Positions 18,756-25,706 of a stretch of 64,000 nucleotides of DNA are shown here, piece by piece. Position 1 is the first letter of the stretch; each line of letters begins with the position of its first letter. Source of the DNA: Nostoc sp. FACHB-280. Lineage in GTDB: Bacteria; Cyanobacteriota; Cyanobacteriia; Cyanobacteriales; Nostocaceae. A model generated the notes under the pieces. The model was given only the letters and a program-made list of their open reading frames with translations. It did no database searches and was not told the DNA's origin. The stretch is from NCBI RefSeq assembly GCF_014697615.1, contig NZ_JACJSD010000016.1, forward strand, positions 87,071-151,070. Reading direction: 5' to 3'. A program made the translations under genes and the position numbers.

Positions 18756-19394
18756 CTAGTGCATTTCGTCGTATTCTGGCGCTTCGACTCGTCTAGCTTC
18801 TTGACGAGAAGGCGGAAGAAATTCAGCGCGTCGTACAGGAACCAAAGGCGGAGTAGAACCTTGATACGGGTGAATTACCTGCACTGTGCGAGTCGGACGG
18901 CTGCGCGGCCCAAATAAAGCCAAGACTCCAGCAACTACAATACCGCCACCAACTGTCAACGTTGCGCCTCCCACAGCCCAAACAATTGGTGAAGTCCACC
19001 AAGCGTTTTGAGGTTGTAATACTTCAGATGCAGCTTTTTGGCTATTTTGCTGTGCTAATAACAACTGTTGGGCATTTTGATTGTCCAATAGTCGTTGATT
19101 TGCGCCTTTTAGCTGTTCATTGTCGGTTCTTAAACGATTTAACTCAGCTTTTAACTGCTCAAACTCTGCCCGTAGCTCAGGGTTAGACGCGGTAGGTGGC
19201 TGAGTATTCGGATAAGGTTGTCCGTAGTTAGACGGATACTGCATAGGCGGCTGTAGCTGGGGTGCAACTACAGTGGGCATTTGGGGGGTAACAGTAAAGT
19301 TAGGTTGTAAGGGATTATTTGTTCCCTTGAGCAAAACAAGCGCCGCCAGCCCAGCCACAGCGACTCCACCGATAAATGCCATACTCTCACTCAT
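18756..19394 (-). CDS. Conserved membrane-anchored coiled-coil protein, unknown function
   Basis: 212 residues. A short N-terminal hydrophobic segment (about 5-23, MAFIGGVAVAGLAALVLLK) is followed by a Pro/Gln-rich linker (25-70) and a coiled coil (about 75-120, ELRAEFEQLKAELNRLRTDNEQLKG). A second membrane helix lies at about 132-160 (SPIVWAVGGATLTVGGGIVVAGVLALF), and the C-terminal tail is Arg/Pro-rich. I recognise it only as a protein type seen in filamentous cyanobacteria and know no function. The gene stands alone between trpA and the export cluster. Confidence 0.65.
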   Translation of the reverse strand: MSESMAFIGGVAVAGLAALVLLKGTNNPLQPNFTVTPQMPTVVAPQLQPPMQYPSNYGQPYPNTQPPTASNPELRAEFEQLKAELNRLRTDNEQLKGANQRLLDNQNAQQLLLAQQNSQKAASEVLQPQNAWWTSPIVWAVGGATLTVGGGIVVAGVLALFGPRSRPTRTVQVIHPYQGSTPPLVPVRRAEFLPPSRQEARRVEAPEYDEMH

Positions 19395-19694
19395 CGCCTT
19401 TGTCCCTCAGCTGCGACGTAATTGTTTGTGACTGACACACTCTCACACTCATAATCTTTTACTTACTCAAATTCACCTAAACACTTAAAGTATAAGCGAC
19501 AGTATCAGCTAGTTTTTTTACAGCCTGCAATCTGCTGTTAATATTCAAGACCATAAAGGTGAAATTGTCTACTAAATCAGGGTAAAAAAACTATACTGTT
19601 ATACATTCTTAATCTACTTTTTCTGAGGTGGCAAGAAAGTTATGTGTTAAGAGTCAACGGTCATTTGTTCTTTCCTGACTTTCCCTACTCCCGA
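19395..19694. other. Intergenic gap, 300 bp
   Basis: A stretch of 300 bp between two minus-strand genes. I see no gene or strong hairpin. It should contain the promoter of the coiled-coil protein gene. Confidence 0.35.
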
Positions 19695-20492
19695 TTAACT
19701 GCGTAGAGCGACTTTCAGGCTTTGACAAAATTGAGCGATCGCATTTAATCCCTCTTCAGGAGTACCTTCTGCTAAACGTTTGACAAAAGCACTACCAACA
19801 ATTGCGGCATCTGCTCCCCAATCTTTTACCTGAAGGGCTTGTTCAACTTGAGAAATTCCAAAACCAACTCCGATGGGTTTATTCGTAACATTACGAATTT
19901 GCTGGAGTAAATCAGATACGCGTGTTTCCATTTGCGATCGCATCCCTGTTACACCAGTCACACTCACTAAATAAATAAATCCTTGGGAAGCACGAGCGAT
20001 CGCTTCGATTCTATCAGCCGAACTAGTAGGTGCTACCAATAAAGTTAAATCAATCCCGATCTCACCCGCAGGTTTGAGCAAGCCAGCTGCTTCTTCTAGA
20101 GGTAAATCAGGTACTACCAATCCTGCTACCCCAGCCTTGGCAATTTGCTGGAGAAAATTTTCAATACCCCGGTGCAGAATTGGGTTGTAATAAGTAAACA
20201 AAATAATTGGCGCTTGCAAACTGGGGGTAATATCTTGCAACATTTCCAGAACGTCTTCTAACTTGGTTCCCTGTTGCAAAGCGCGGGTAGCAGCCGCCTG
20301 AATCACTGGCCCATCCGCCAGAGGATCAGAATAAGGTACACCCAACTCAATCAGATCAGCACCGCTACTATCTAAAATTTTCAAAGCGGATGCGGTGGTT
20401 GCTAAGTCTGGATCACCAGCAGTAATAAACGGAATCAGAGCGCACTCTTGATTCCGTTTTAAGGTTTCAAAGCGATCGGAAATGGCGGTCAT
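19695..20492 (-). CDS. trpA: Tryptophan synthase alpha chain
   Basis: Cleaves indole-3-glycerol phosphate to indole and glyceraldehyde-3-phosphate. Indole is channelled to TrpB. The 265-residue TIM barrel carries the catalytic acids E49 ([12 protein letters not shown]) and D60 (LADGP), numbered as in E. coli. It also has the phosphate-binding loops near [10 protein letters not shown] and VGFGIS. Length and ends are standard. It follows ndhL and the DUF3007 gene on the same strand, an order I associate with cyanobacteria. The 180-bp gap ahead of it suggests it may also have its own promoter. trpB is not in the window. Confidence 0.97.
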   Translation of the reverse strand: MTAISDRFETLKRNQECALIPFITAGDPDLATTASALKILDSSGADLIELGVPYSDPLADGPVIQAAATRALQQGTKLEDVLEMLQDITPSLQAPIILFTYYNPILHRGIENFLQQIAKAGVAGLVVPDLPLEEAAGLLKPAGEIGIDLTLLVAPTSSADRIEAIARASQGFIYLVSVTGVTGMRSQMETRVSDLLQQIRNVTNKPIGVGFGISQVEQALQVKDWGADAAIVGSAFVKRLAEGTPEEGLNAIAQFCQSLKVALRS

Positions 20493-20672
20493 TAGTCAAA
20501 AATCAAAAGTCAAGGGTCAACAGTCAAAAGAATGAATCAGCAACAAGAAAACGGGTAATACTGATGGAAGTCAATATCTTGGAATCCCAGAACTAGAAAC
20601 ACTATTCCCTGTTTCCTGTTCCCTGTTCCCTTCTTCACCGACTATTGACTATTGACTCATAAAATGATCACT

Positions 20673-20987
20673 TTAAACCTGAGATTGCTTTTCTTGTTCA
20701 ACCTCGGCTTGAATTTTGGCTAGTTCTTCTGGTGTAAGTTCTTCCAACCGCTTTTGGAAAAACGCTTGTTCATAGTCTTCCCGTTGCTGATGGTAGGTCA
20801 TATTTTTATTCACAGCGCGGTAAACATAAGTGCTTACCCAACCAACCAAGCCAATCACCACTAGCACAGCTTGGCTCCATATCCCAGCTTGTTGAGCATC
20901 TAAGCCCACAAGTTGTAATCCCACATAAGCCAAGCCACCAGCAATAAAAATGCCTAAACCAATTACAAGAGCGTCGATGCGTCGCAT
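20673..20987 (-). CDS. DUF3007-family membrane protein
   Basis: 104 residues with two membrane helices (about 6-26 and 37-56) and a charged helical C-terminal tail (HQQREDYEQAFFQKRLEELTPEELAKIQAEVEQE). This fits the DUF3007 family, found in cyanobacteria and plastids and often next to ndhL. It starts 24 bp after the ndhL stop, so the two are cotranscribed. Because of this fixed position it may have a role tied to the NDH-1 complex or thylakoid membrane, but that is inference. Confidence 0.82.
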   Translation of the reverse strand: MRRIDALVIGLGIFIAGGLAYVGLQLVGLDAQQAGIWSQAVLVVIGLVGWVSTYVYRAVNKNMTYHQQREDYEQAFFQKRLEELTPEELAKIQAEVEQEKQSQV

Positions 20988-21011
20988 GAGAGTTATGACC
21001 TACCAATCTTG

Positions 21012-21224
21012 TTAAGCTTCAATTTTGCGCGGTTGTGGTCGCAGGTTCACAAAGGGCGACAGAACCAACAAACCGGGAAAGAAGAAGAAAACCAAAAAGT
21101 ACATAAAAGCACGCTCAACAGAAGTCGCCGCATACCATCGCAGCTTCATGTAAAACATTACAGCCACAGGAAGGACTAATAAATAAGCGCCAGCCAAAAT
21201 CAGATACAGCAGGGCTACGATCAT
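21012..21224 (-). CDS. ndhL: NAD(P)H-quinone oxidoreductase subunit L
   Basis: 70 residues forming two membrane helices (about 3-24 and 38-58) with the conserved linker [29 protein letters not shown]. NdhL is a small cyanobacteria- and plastid-specific subunit of the thylakoid NDH-1 complex, needed for respiratory and cyclic electron flow and CO2 uptake. It was earlier named IctA. The ATG start at 21224 and the length agree with the family. It is first in a probable ndhL-DUF3007-trpA transcript. Confidence 0.93.
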   Translation of the reverse strand: MIVALLYLILAGAYLLVLPVAVMFYMKLRWYAATSVERAFMYFLVFFFFPGLLVLSPFVNLRPQPRKIEA

Positions 21225-21555
21225 AGGTTTTCTCTCTTTGTAGACAAGGCCATTTGGTGCATCTGTTTTTCATCATAGGCTGAAGAGTCCTATTTTATGT
21301 AACTTTCCAAAAATTCTGCTCTTTTACTGGACAAATCTTAGGATAGTGCTACAATAGCAAAGCCAGTGTCTGATGTGTGTACTTGTAACACCAAGGTGAA
21401 GATGCTTGTCAGAAGTGAGAGATTGCCAAAAGTAATGCGATCGCCCAACACAGACAAAATTTTTCTTACCTAGTTCACAAAATGCACAATTGATGGTGGA
21501 ATAGATGAGGGGGTATTTGTTACCTTCAAAAAATAACTGGCTCCTAAGTAAACTT
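21225..21555. other. Divergent promoter region of ndhL and tRNA-Leu
   Basis: 331 bp between ndhL and the tRNA gene. It probably holds both promoters. I see no ORF or hairpin of note. Confidence 0.35.
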
Positions 21556-21590
21556 GGGGGTGTGGCGGAATGGCAGACGCTACGGACTTA

Positions 21591-21846
21591 GACAACTGAG
21601 CCTTGATGAAGAAATTCTTCAAGTGGAAGCTCTCAAACTCAGGGAAACCTAAATCTGTTTTCAGACAAGGCAATCCTGAGCCAAGCCTAAAGCAATTACT
21701 GAGTTGAAATACTCGAAGTTTTAGGAAGGTGCAGAGACTCGACGGGAGCTACCCTAACGTAAAGGCGAGGGTAAAGGGAGAGTCCAATTCTCAAAACCAA
21801 AAGGTAATTAAAAATCCTAGGTAGTAGTGAAAGCTGCAAGAGAATG
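21591..21846 (+). ncRNA. Group I self-splicing intron in tRNA-Leu(UAA)
   Basis: The intron interrupts the UAA anticodon, the classic position of the ancient cyanobacterial/plastid tRNA-Leu intron. It begins near GACAACTGAGCC and ends in the expected terminal G of GAGAATG (21846). Core elements such as GACTCGACGGGAGCTACC and AAGGCGAGGGTAAAGGGAGAGTCC (P7/P3/P8 region, about 21738-21785) are recognisable. No homing endonuclease is encoded. The exact 5' splice site is placed within one or two bases. Confidence 0.88.
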
Positions 21847-21876
21847 AAAATCCGTTGACCTTAAACGGTCGTGAGG

Positions 21877-21896
21877 GTTCAAGTCCCTCCACCCCC
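21877..21896 (+). other. CAST homing target: GTT PAM plus 17-nt protospacer in the tRNA-Leu 3' end
   Basis: GTT at 21877-21879 fits the GTN PAM of type V-K systems. The next 17 bases, CAAGTCCCTCCACCCCC, match the delocalized guide at 22095-22111 in 16 of 17 positions, the exception being C versus T at position 10. The transposon starts 59 bp after the PAM, close to the 60-66 bp spacing known for type V-K insertion. Confidence 0.92.
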
Positions 21897-21938
21897 ACTA
21901 AAAACAAAGTTAAACAAAGCCTGCTTAGTATCACCTAA

Positions 21939-22060
21939 TGTACAGTGACTAATTATTTGTCATCAGTGACAAATTGTTGTCATTGAGCCAAATTAACTGT
22001 CGTTGTGACAAATTATATTTCTCTAGGTTAGTGGTGACAAATTCATGTCGCCAACAGTTC
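21939..22060 (+). repeat. CAST left end (array side) with TnsB-site-like repeats
   Basis: The terminal TGTACAGTGACTAATTA is followed by GTGACAAATTGTTGTC (about 21968), CTGTCGTTGTGACAAATTA (about 22000) and GTGACAAATTCATGTC (about 22034). The spaced GTGACAAATT/TGTC motif is the sort bound by TnsB. By the naming used for the Scytonema element this array-proximal side is the left end, which lies nearest the target as expected. Confidence 0.88.
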
Positions 22061-22094
22061 ACTATGTAATTATTATACAAAGCAACTAGAACGA

Positions 22095-22148
22095 GGGGGT
22101 GAAGGGACTTGCTTTCAACCCGCCCTAACTTTAACAAGTACTGAAACC
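22095..22148 (-). ncRNA. Delocalized homing crRNA: degenerate repeat plus 17-nt guide to tRNA-Leu
   Basis: On the minus strand a 37-nt repeat-like unit (22112-22148) keeps only the functional 3' end of the array repeat (GGGCGGGTTGAAAG, against GGGAGGGTTGAAAG). It is followed by CAAGTCCCTTCACCCCC (22095-22111), which matches the 3' end of the tRNA-Leu gene upstream with one mismatch, next to a GTT PAM. It lies 26 bp beyond the last array repeat. Short, atypical guides of this kind are known to send type V-K transposons to tRNA genes, and here the predicted target is exactly the site occupied. Confidence 0.92.
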
Positions 22149-22174
22149 TAACACTAATCCCACATCTAACAGAT

Positions 22175-22788
22175 TTTTAAATCCTCCCATTGCTGAGAGG
22201 ACGGTTGCAACCGCTGCCTTATTCACAATTGCGCTGACTGCTACTCTTTCAACCCTCCCATTGCTGAGAGGACGGTTGCAACCACCCAAGCAAAAATGAA
22301 GGCGTTCACATACAATGCTTTCAACCCTCCCATTGCTGAGAGGACGGTTGCAACCTGCAAATACTTGTATTTTTCTACGTAATGATGGCCTTTCAACCCT
22401 CCCATTGCTGAGAGGACGGTTGTAACGGTATCGCTACCTACAGATGCGTGAAACTGCGGACTTTCAACCCTCCCATTGCTGAGAGGACGGTTGCAACCAC
22501 ACCTTCACACCTTTGCACCTTGACCACATAGCCACTTTCAACCCTCCCATTGCTGAGAGGACGGTTGCAACGGGAAAGCAGCAGGTGATACCGTGTCACT
22601 CAATACTTTCAACCCTCCCATTGCTGAGAGGACGGTTGCAACGGTAATCTTGTAGGCTGCCATAGCCCAAAGCATTCAACTTTCAACCCTCCCATTGCTG
22701 AGAGGACGGTTGCAACGTCACGCACTTGTGCGAAATCATCGAAAGTCCAGTCTTTCAACCCTCCCATTGCTGAGAGGACGGTTGCAAC
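22175..22788 (-). CRISPR. CRISPR array, 9 repeats and 8 spacers (type V-K)
   Basis: The 37-bp repeats start at 22175, 22246, 22318, 22390, 22461, 22535, 22606, 22680 and 22752. Spacers are 34-37 bp. On the minus strand the repeat begins GTTGCAACCGTCCTCTCAGC and ends GGGAGGGTTGAAAG, the type V-K end. The repeat at 22175 has several changes in that end, as expected of the distal, last repeat, which supports transcription on the minus strand from the cas12k side. The repeat at 22390 has one substitution (TGTAAC). I could not search the spacers for targets. No cas1 or cas2 is present in the window. Confidence 0.96.
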
Positions 22789-22801
22789 GGCTGCCATCTT
22801 T

Positions 22802-22946
22802 AACCCTTTCATATAAGGGTTTTCAGATCCGACTTGCGCCAACCTTCTCGAAAATCCTCCCAGGATTTAATTTTTGAATTGTCTACAAAAAAAATTTCTA
22901 ACTAAAATTCCTTGTAGGATTAGGTTTTCAGGATTTGCGCGAACCA
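22802..22946 (-). promoter_or_regulatory. Leader-like region with a duplicated motif and hairpin
   Basis: Between tracrRNA and the first repeat the minus strand carries two related blocks: GGTTCGCGCAAATCCTGAAAACC (plus 22923-22945) and AGGTTGGCGCAAGTCGGATCTGAAAACCC (plus 22817-22845). The second runs into a hairpin AACCCTT-ATATGA-AAGGGTT (plus 22802-22821) 13 bp ahead of the first repeat. The position is that of a CRISPR leader. The function is inferred. Confidence 0.5.
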
Positions 22947-22984
22947 AGAGCAGAATTTTAACCTGTCTTTGGTGCGTCAAATAA

Positions 22985-23213
22985 AGAATTGGGGAGGGTT
23001 CCCCCCTTGGTCGGGGGTGATTGGGTAGCCACTACAACAGTACATCCGCGCCCTTATTGCTGGGAGCGCACCTATCCTATCCGAAGATAGCAGCATCAGG
23101 GTGAGCAGCTACCAGGGTCAGAAAGCAAAACTGTATTGCTACAGTCAAACTAACCCTCATTTAACACAGTTCAGAGGCTGCAAGCAGCATGAACTGCGGC
23201 GCTATTAAATATT
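22985..23213 (-). ncRNA. tracrRNA of the type V-K system
   Basis: On the minus strand, directly downstream of cas12k. It starts about 28 bp past the cas12k stop with AATATTTAATAGCGCCGC and contains the structural blocks of the known type V-K tracrRNA: GTTCATGCTGCTTGCAGCC, GGTTAGTTTGACTGTAGC, CTGACCCTGGTAGCTGC, GATAGGTGCGCTCCCAGC and AATAAGGGCGCGGATGTAC. It ends near the anti-repeat AACCCTCCC (plus 22992-23000), which can pair with GGGAGGGTT of the crRNA repeat. A C5/G5-type hairpin (CACCCCCGACCAAGGGGGG) lies just before the anti-repeat. The transcript ends are estimates. Confidence 0.92.
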
Positions 23214-23240
23214 ATTCCATTATCAAGGTTCAGATATTTG

Positions 23241-25160
23241 TCAACTTCGCTTAGTTAGGCGGAGATTATAAGCACAGAGGGCTAATTCTGTTGCTTTATC
23301 CTGGGGACTGCCACGAACAGGTTGTTTACCTTCCTCAATCACAATTCCTATCTGAGCAGCTTTACTTTGAATGCTTTGGATTAATCTGCCGTAGCTCCAG
23401 GAATGAACATTGACTCGATACTGTTTGGCGTATTTTTGCTGGATTTCTACGGAGCCAGGACATTTTGTTTCAGCTATGGCTTGAATTTCACTTTGGAGAA
23501 TCTCTCGCATATCTCCTAATTTAGGCAAAACTATACTACCCGCTTTATAAGTTTGCGCGATCGCTACAATTTCTTTAGCTAATAATCTGTCTACATACTG
23601 CCCTAACTCAGATGTGCCAAACTGATTGGGAGAGAAACTTTTTTGTGCTTTGTGGCGTTCGTGGGATAGTGATCGCTGTTGTCTTCGCTGACGATTTAGG
23701 AGTTCGTAATTTTCCCCTAGTAATTGCCTGATGCTGCGGTAAGCTAAAACTTTGTTTGCGATCGCATCGACTACGGCTATAGTTGCAGGTTTTTCTAACC
23801 CTAAGCTTACTCCAACCAATATGTGTGATTGACCTTGGTACAGGGGTTTACTAGGACGCTCGAAGGAATTATTTATGCGAGTTAGTGTAGATTGTTTACG
23901 CTGAATAAAAGCTTGCTGAGTATTACTCAGGTCTGTCTTTTCTTTCATCTTGGTGATGAATTTGGTAATCTCGTGTGCTTTCTCTTGGCGAACTTGTTCT
24001 GTTCCTTCAGCACTCCACAGGCGATTGTCTACACAGCAATAAAGGGTCAATCGATTAATTTGCCAAGGTTCACCTTTACCTTCACCTTCTTGCCAAGCTA
24101 AACGACCATTTCTGAGAGTGAACAAACCGCTAGAATGTTGATTCTTGCTTTTGCGTTTAGTTTGTTGGTCTTCTAAGAAGCGTTTAAACCAATGTAGTTG
24201 ACGGCGATCGCAATACACTTCAAAAGTTAAATCACTCAAGCCATTGAAGTGAACACAGAGCCTACCTTTTTCATTTTTTGACCAAACTAGGTCTTCGTTC
24301 GTTTCAAAAATTAAGGGAAAAGGAAGAGAACTTGAGCGGGTTAACAAAATATCTTGCCAGCGTTTGGCTTCGGCATTATCTTCTGGAACAGTAGTTTTAG
24401 CAGTGAAAAGTGTTTCTAACCATTTAGCATTGGTTAAGTCCCGACCTTTAGGAATTCGACTTGTTAGTTTTTCTGTGAGTCTTTGAATTTGGATTTCTAG
24501 TTTACGGCGACGTTTAGCAAATTTTTCAGGGTCTTCTTCTTTATTATTGAGTTTGCAGCCATTTTTCAGTAGGTAGCTAATGGCGCTACGACTGAGTATG
24601 TCGTCAGTTTGTTGATAAGCATCAAATAATTTATGAGATAAACTCCTGTCAGGATTGGAAGCAGATATTTTTTTTGATTTCTTTGTCTTTCTTCTTTTAG
24701 TTACAGGAATATTAGAGTCAGATTCTGGTGTAGCTATTGCCTGAATTTCAGCAGCTTTAGTACGAATAGCCTCTAAGCTGCAACCACTAATTTCTACTAA
24801 TTCAGCATCGCTGTTGAGCATTTCTAGCCAGCGTATTTTGCCGTCAAGCTGTTGCTGTAAACGTTTTTGAATGGTTAACCAAGATTTGTAAATGTAATCC
24901 ACAACATGAATTGCTGATAAATACAAACGGCTGGGCTGACCTGTAAAGCTAAGGTCAGTTTTCAGTGATTGGCAAAGCTGGTGAACAACTGTTGAGGGCA
25001 GTTTGCCATTTTTTCGCCATTTCTCAAAATCTGGATGTTTACTAAGTTGTTGAAGCAGTTCGTTAATTAGGGGTGTGTTCAATTCTGCCATTAACTTCCA
25101 GAGTTGTTGGCGGGTAGATTCACTGGCAATTAGGCGACATTGAATAGTAATCTGGCTCAT
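23241..25160 (-). CDS. cas12k: Cas12k, nuclease-dead RNA-guided effector of the CAST
   Basis: Binds tracrRNA and crRNA, recognises the GTN PAM and recruits TniQ, TnsC and TnsB for insertion. The 639 residues from ATG 25160 (MSQITIQCRLIASES) are the family's usual length and are very similar to Scytonema Cas12k along the whole protein. A GTG at 25184 would add eight untypical residues. The RuvC-like part reads VGVSLGLEKPATIAVVDA, with Ser where active Cas12 enzymes have the first catalytic Asp, and IVLPKLGDMRE at the second site. This fits a protein that binds but does not cut DNA. A basic Lys-rich insert lies at about 155-165. It is divergent from cvkR across a CvkR-type operator. Confidence 0.96.
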   Translation of the reverse strand: MSQITIQCRLIASESTRQQLWKLMAELNTPLINELLQQLSKHPDFEKWRKNGKLPSTVVHQLCQSLKTDLSFTGQPSRLYLSAIHVVDYIYKSWLTIQKRLQQQLDGKIRWLEMLNSDAELVEISGCSLEAIRTKAAEIQAIATPESDSNIPVTKRRKTKKSKKISASNPDRSLSHKLFDAYQQTDDILSRSAISYLLKNGCKLNNKEEDPEKFAKRRRKLEIQIQRLTEKLTSRIPKGRDLTNAKWLETLFTAKTTVPEDNAEAKRWQDILLTRSSSLPFPLIFETNEDLVWSKNEKGRLCVHFNGLSDLTFEVYCDRRQLHWFKRFLEDQQTKRKSKNQHSSGLFTLRNGRLAWQEGEGKGEPWQINRLTLYCCVDNRLWSAEGTEQVRQEKAHEITKFITKMKEKTDLSNTQQAFIQRKQSTLTRINNSFERPSKPLYQGQSHILVGVSLGLEKPATIAVVDAIANKVLAYRSIRQLLGENYELLNRQRRQQRSLSHERHKAQKSFSPNQFGTSELGQYVDRLLAKEIVAIAQTYKAGSIVLPKLGDMREILQSEIQAIAETKCPGSVEIQQKYAKQYRVNVHSWSYGRLIQSIQSKAAQIGIVIEEGKQPVRGSPQDKATELALCAYNLRLTKRS

Positions 25161-25177
25161 AAAAATAAAATACCATA

Positions 25178-25214
25178 AAAACACATTATGTTGTACAGAA
25201 AACTAATGTGTTTT
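25178..25214. promoter_or_regulatory. cas12k/cvkR intergenic operators
   Basis: Two overlapping signals are visible. First, AACACATTATGTTGT (25180-25194) fits the published CvkR motif AnnACATnATGTnnT exactly. Second, AAAACACATTA (25178-25188) and TAATGTGTTTT (25204-25214) form a perfect 11-bp inverted repeat with a 15-bp centre. A TATAGG hexamer at 25227-25232, 9 bp ahead of ATG 25242, fits a leaderless cvkR transcript. Confidence 0.85.
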
Positions 25215-25241
25215 AAGAGATGCTTCTATAGGATGAATCTT

Positions 25242-25694
25242 ATGGAAGGAAAGTTCTACACAAGCACAGAAGCAGCAGAAATTACTCATTGCTCTCGCCG
25301 CCAGTTGCAGTATTGGCGAGAGAAGGGAGTTATAGTACCTACTGTTAACAGTAGTGGCAAAGGTCGTAATGTTTACTACTCCAAAGCTGATCTGTTGGCG
25401 TTAACGGTAATGGAACAGTTGCTATCAATCGGGTTAAATTTTGAGGTTTGCCATGCAGCATTAGAAACACTGCGGGAAAAGGAACCTTGGCTATTTGATG
25501 AGTCTGTCCCAGAAGAAAAGATGAAGCGACTCATGTTATTACCCACGCGATCGCATGAACAACCTTTGCAAATGGCAGAGTTTGATAAACAAGCTGCCCT
25601 AGAAGCACTTTGTCAAGGACAAACTGTGATTCCCTTTTGGTGCGATCGCATTCACGAACTCTTACACCAAAATCTCAAACGCTTTAGCAAGTAA
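25242..25694 (+). CDS. cvkR: MerR-type repressor CvkR of the CAST
   Basis: A DNA-binding repressor known in Anabaena (Alr3614) to silence cas12k and tnsB of type V-K CASTs. From ATG 25242 (MEGKFYTSTEAAEITHCS) the product has 150 residues. It has a MerR winged HTH in the first 60 residues (TEAAEITHCSRRQLQYWREKGVIVP and the wing NVYYSKADLLAL). A short dimerisation helix and a C-terminal domain (about 85-150) with no metal-binding cysteine cluster follow. Another ATG lies nine bases upstream (25233). I prefer 25242 because a -10-like TATAGG sits 9 bp before it, in line with the leaderless mRNA reported for this family. Its motif occurs ahead of both cas12k and tnsB. Confidence 0.9.
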   Translation: MEGKFYTSTEAAEITHCSRRQLQYWREKGVIVPTVNSSGKGRNVYYSKADLLALTVMEQLLSIGLNFEVCHAALETLREKEPWLFDESVPEEKMKRLMLLPTRSHEQPLQMAEFDKQAALEALCQGQTVIPFWCDRIHELLHQNLKRFSK

Positions 25695-25706
25695 TATTAA
25701 GTAATA

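Larger units (their letters stand above)
21556..21897 (+). tRNA. trnL-UAA: tRNA-Leu(UAA), interrupted by a group I intron
   Basis: The 5' acceptor strand GGGGGTG (21556-21562) pairs with CACCCCC (21890-21896), followed by discriminator A at 21897. CCA is not encoded. The D-arm (GCGGAATGGCAGACGC), the anticodon 5' half, the long class II variable arm and the T-arm GAGGG-TTCAAGT-CCCTC are all visible. The anticodon loop is split by about 256 bp of intron, leaving the 3' exon at about 21847-21897. The 3' half of this gene is the target of the CAST guide RNA at 22095-22111, and the transposon begins 42 bp beyond the tRNA end. Confidence 0.96.

Noticed and set aside
22609..22877. Frames across the CRISPR array with repeated protein motifs
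   Set aside because: The repeated residues come from translating CRISPR repeats.
23241..25160. Cas12k as an active DNA-cutting Cas12
   Set aside because: The RuvC positions lack the catalytic acids (SLG in place of DLG), and the gene sits in a CAST with tnsB, tnsC and tniQ.
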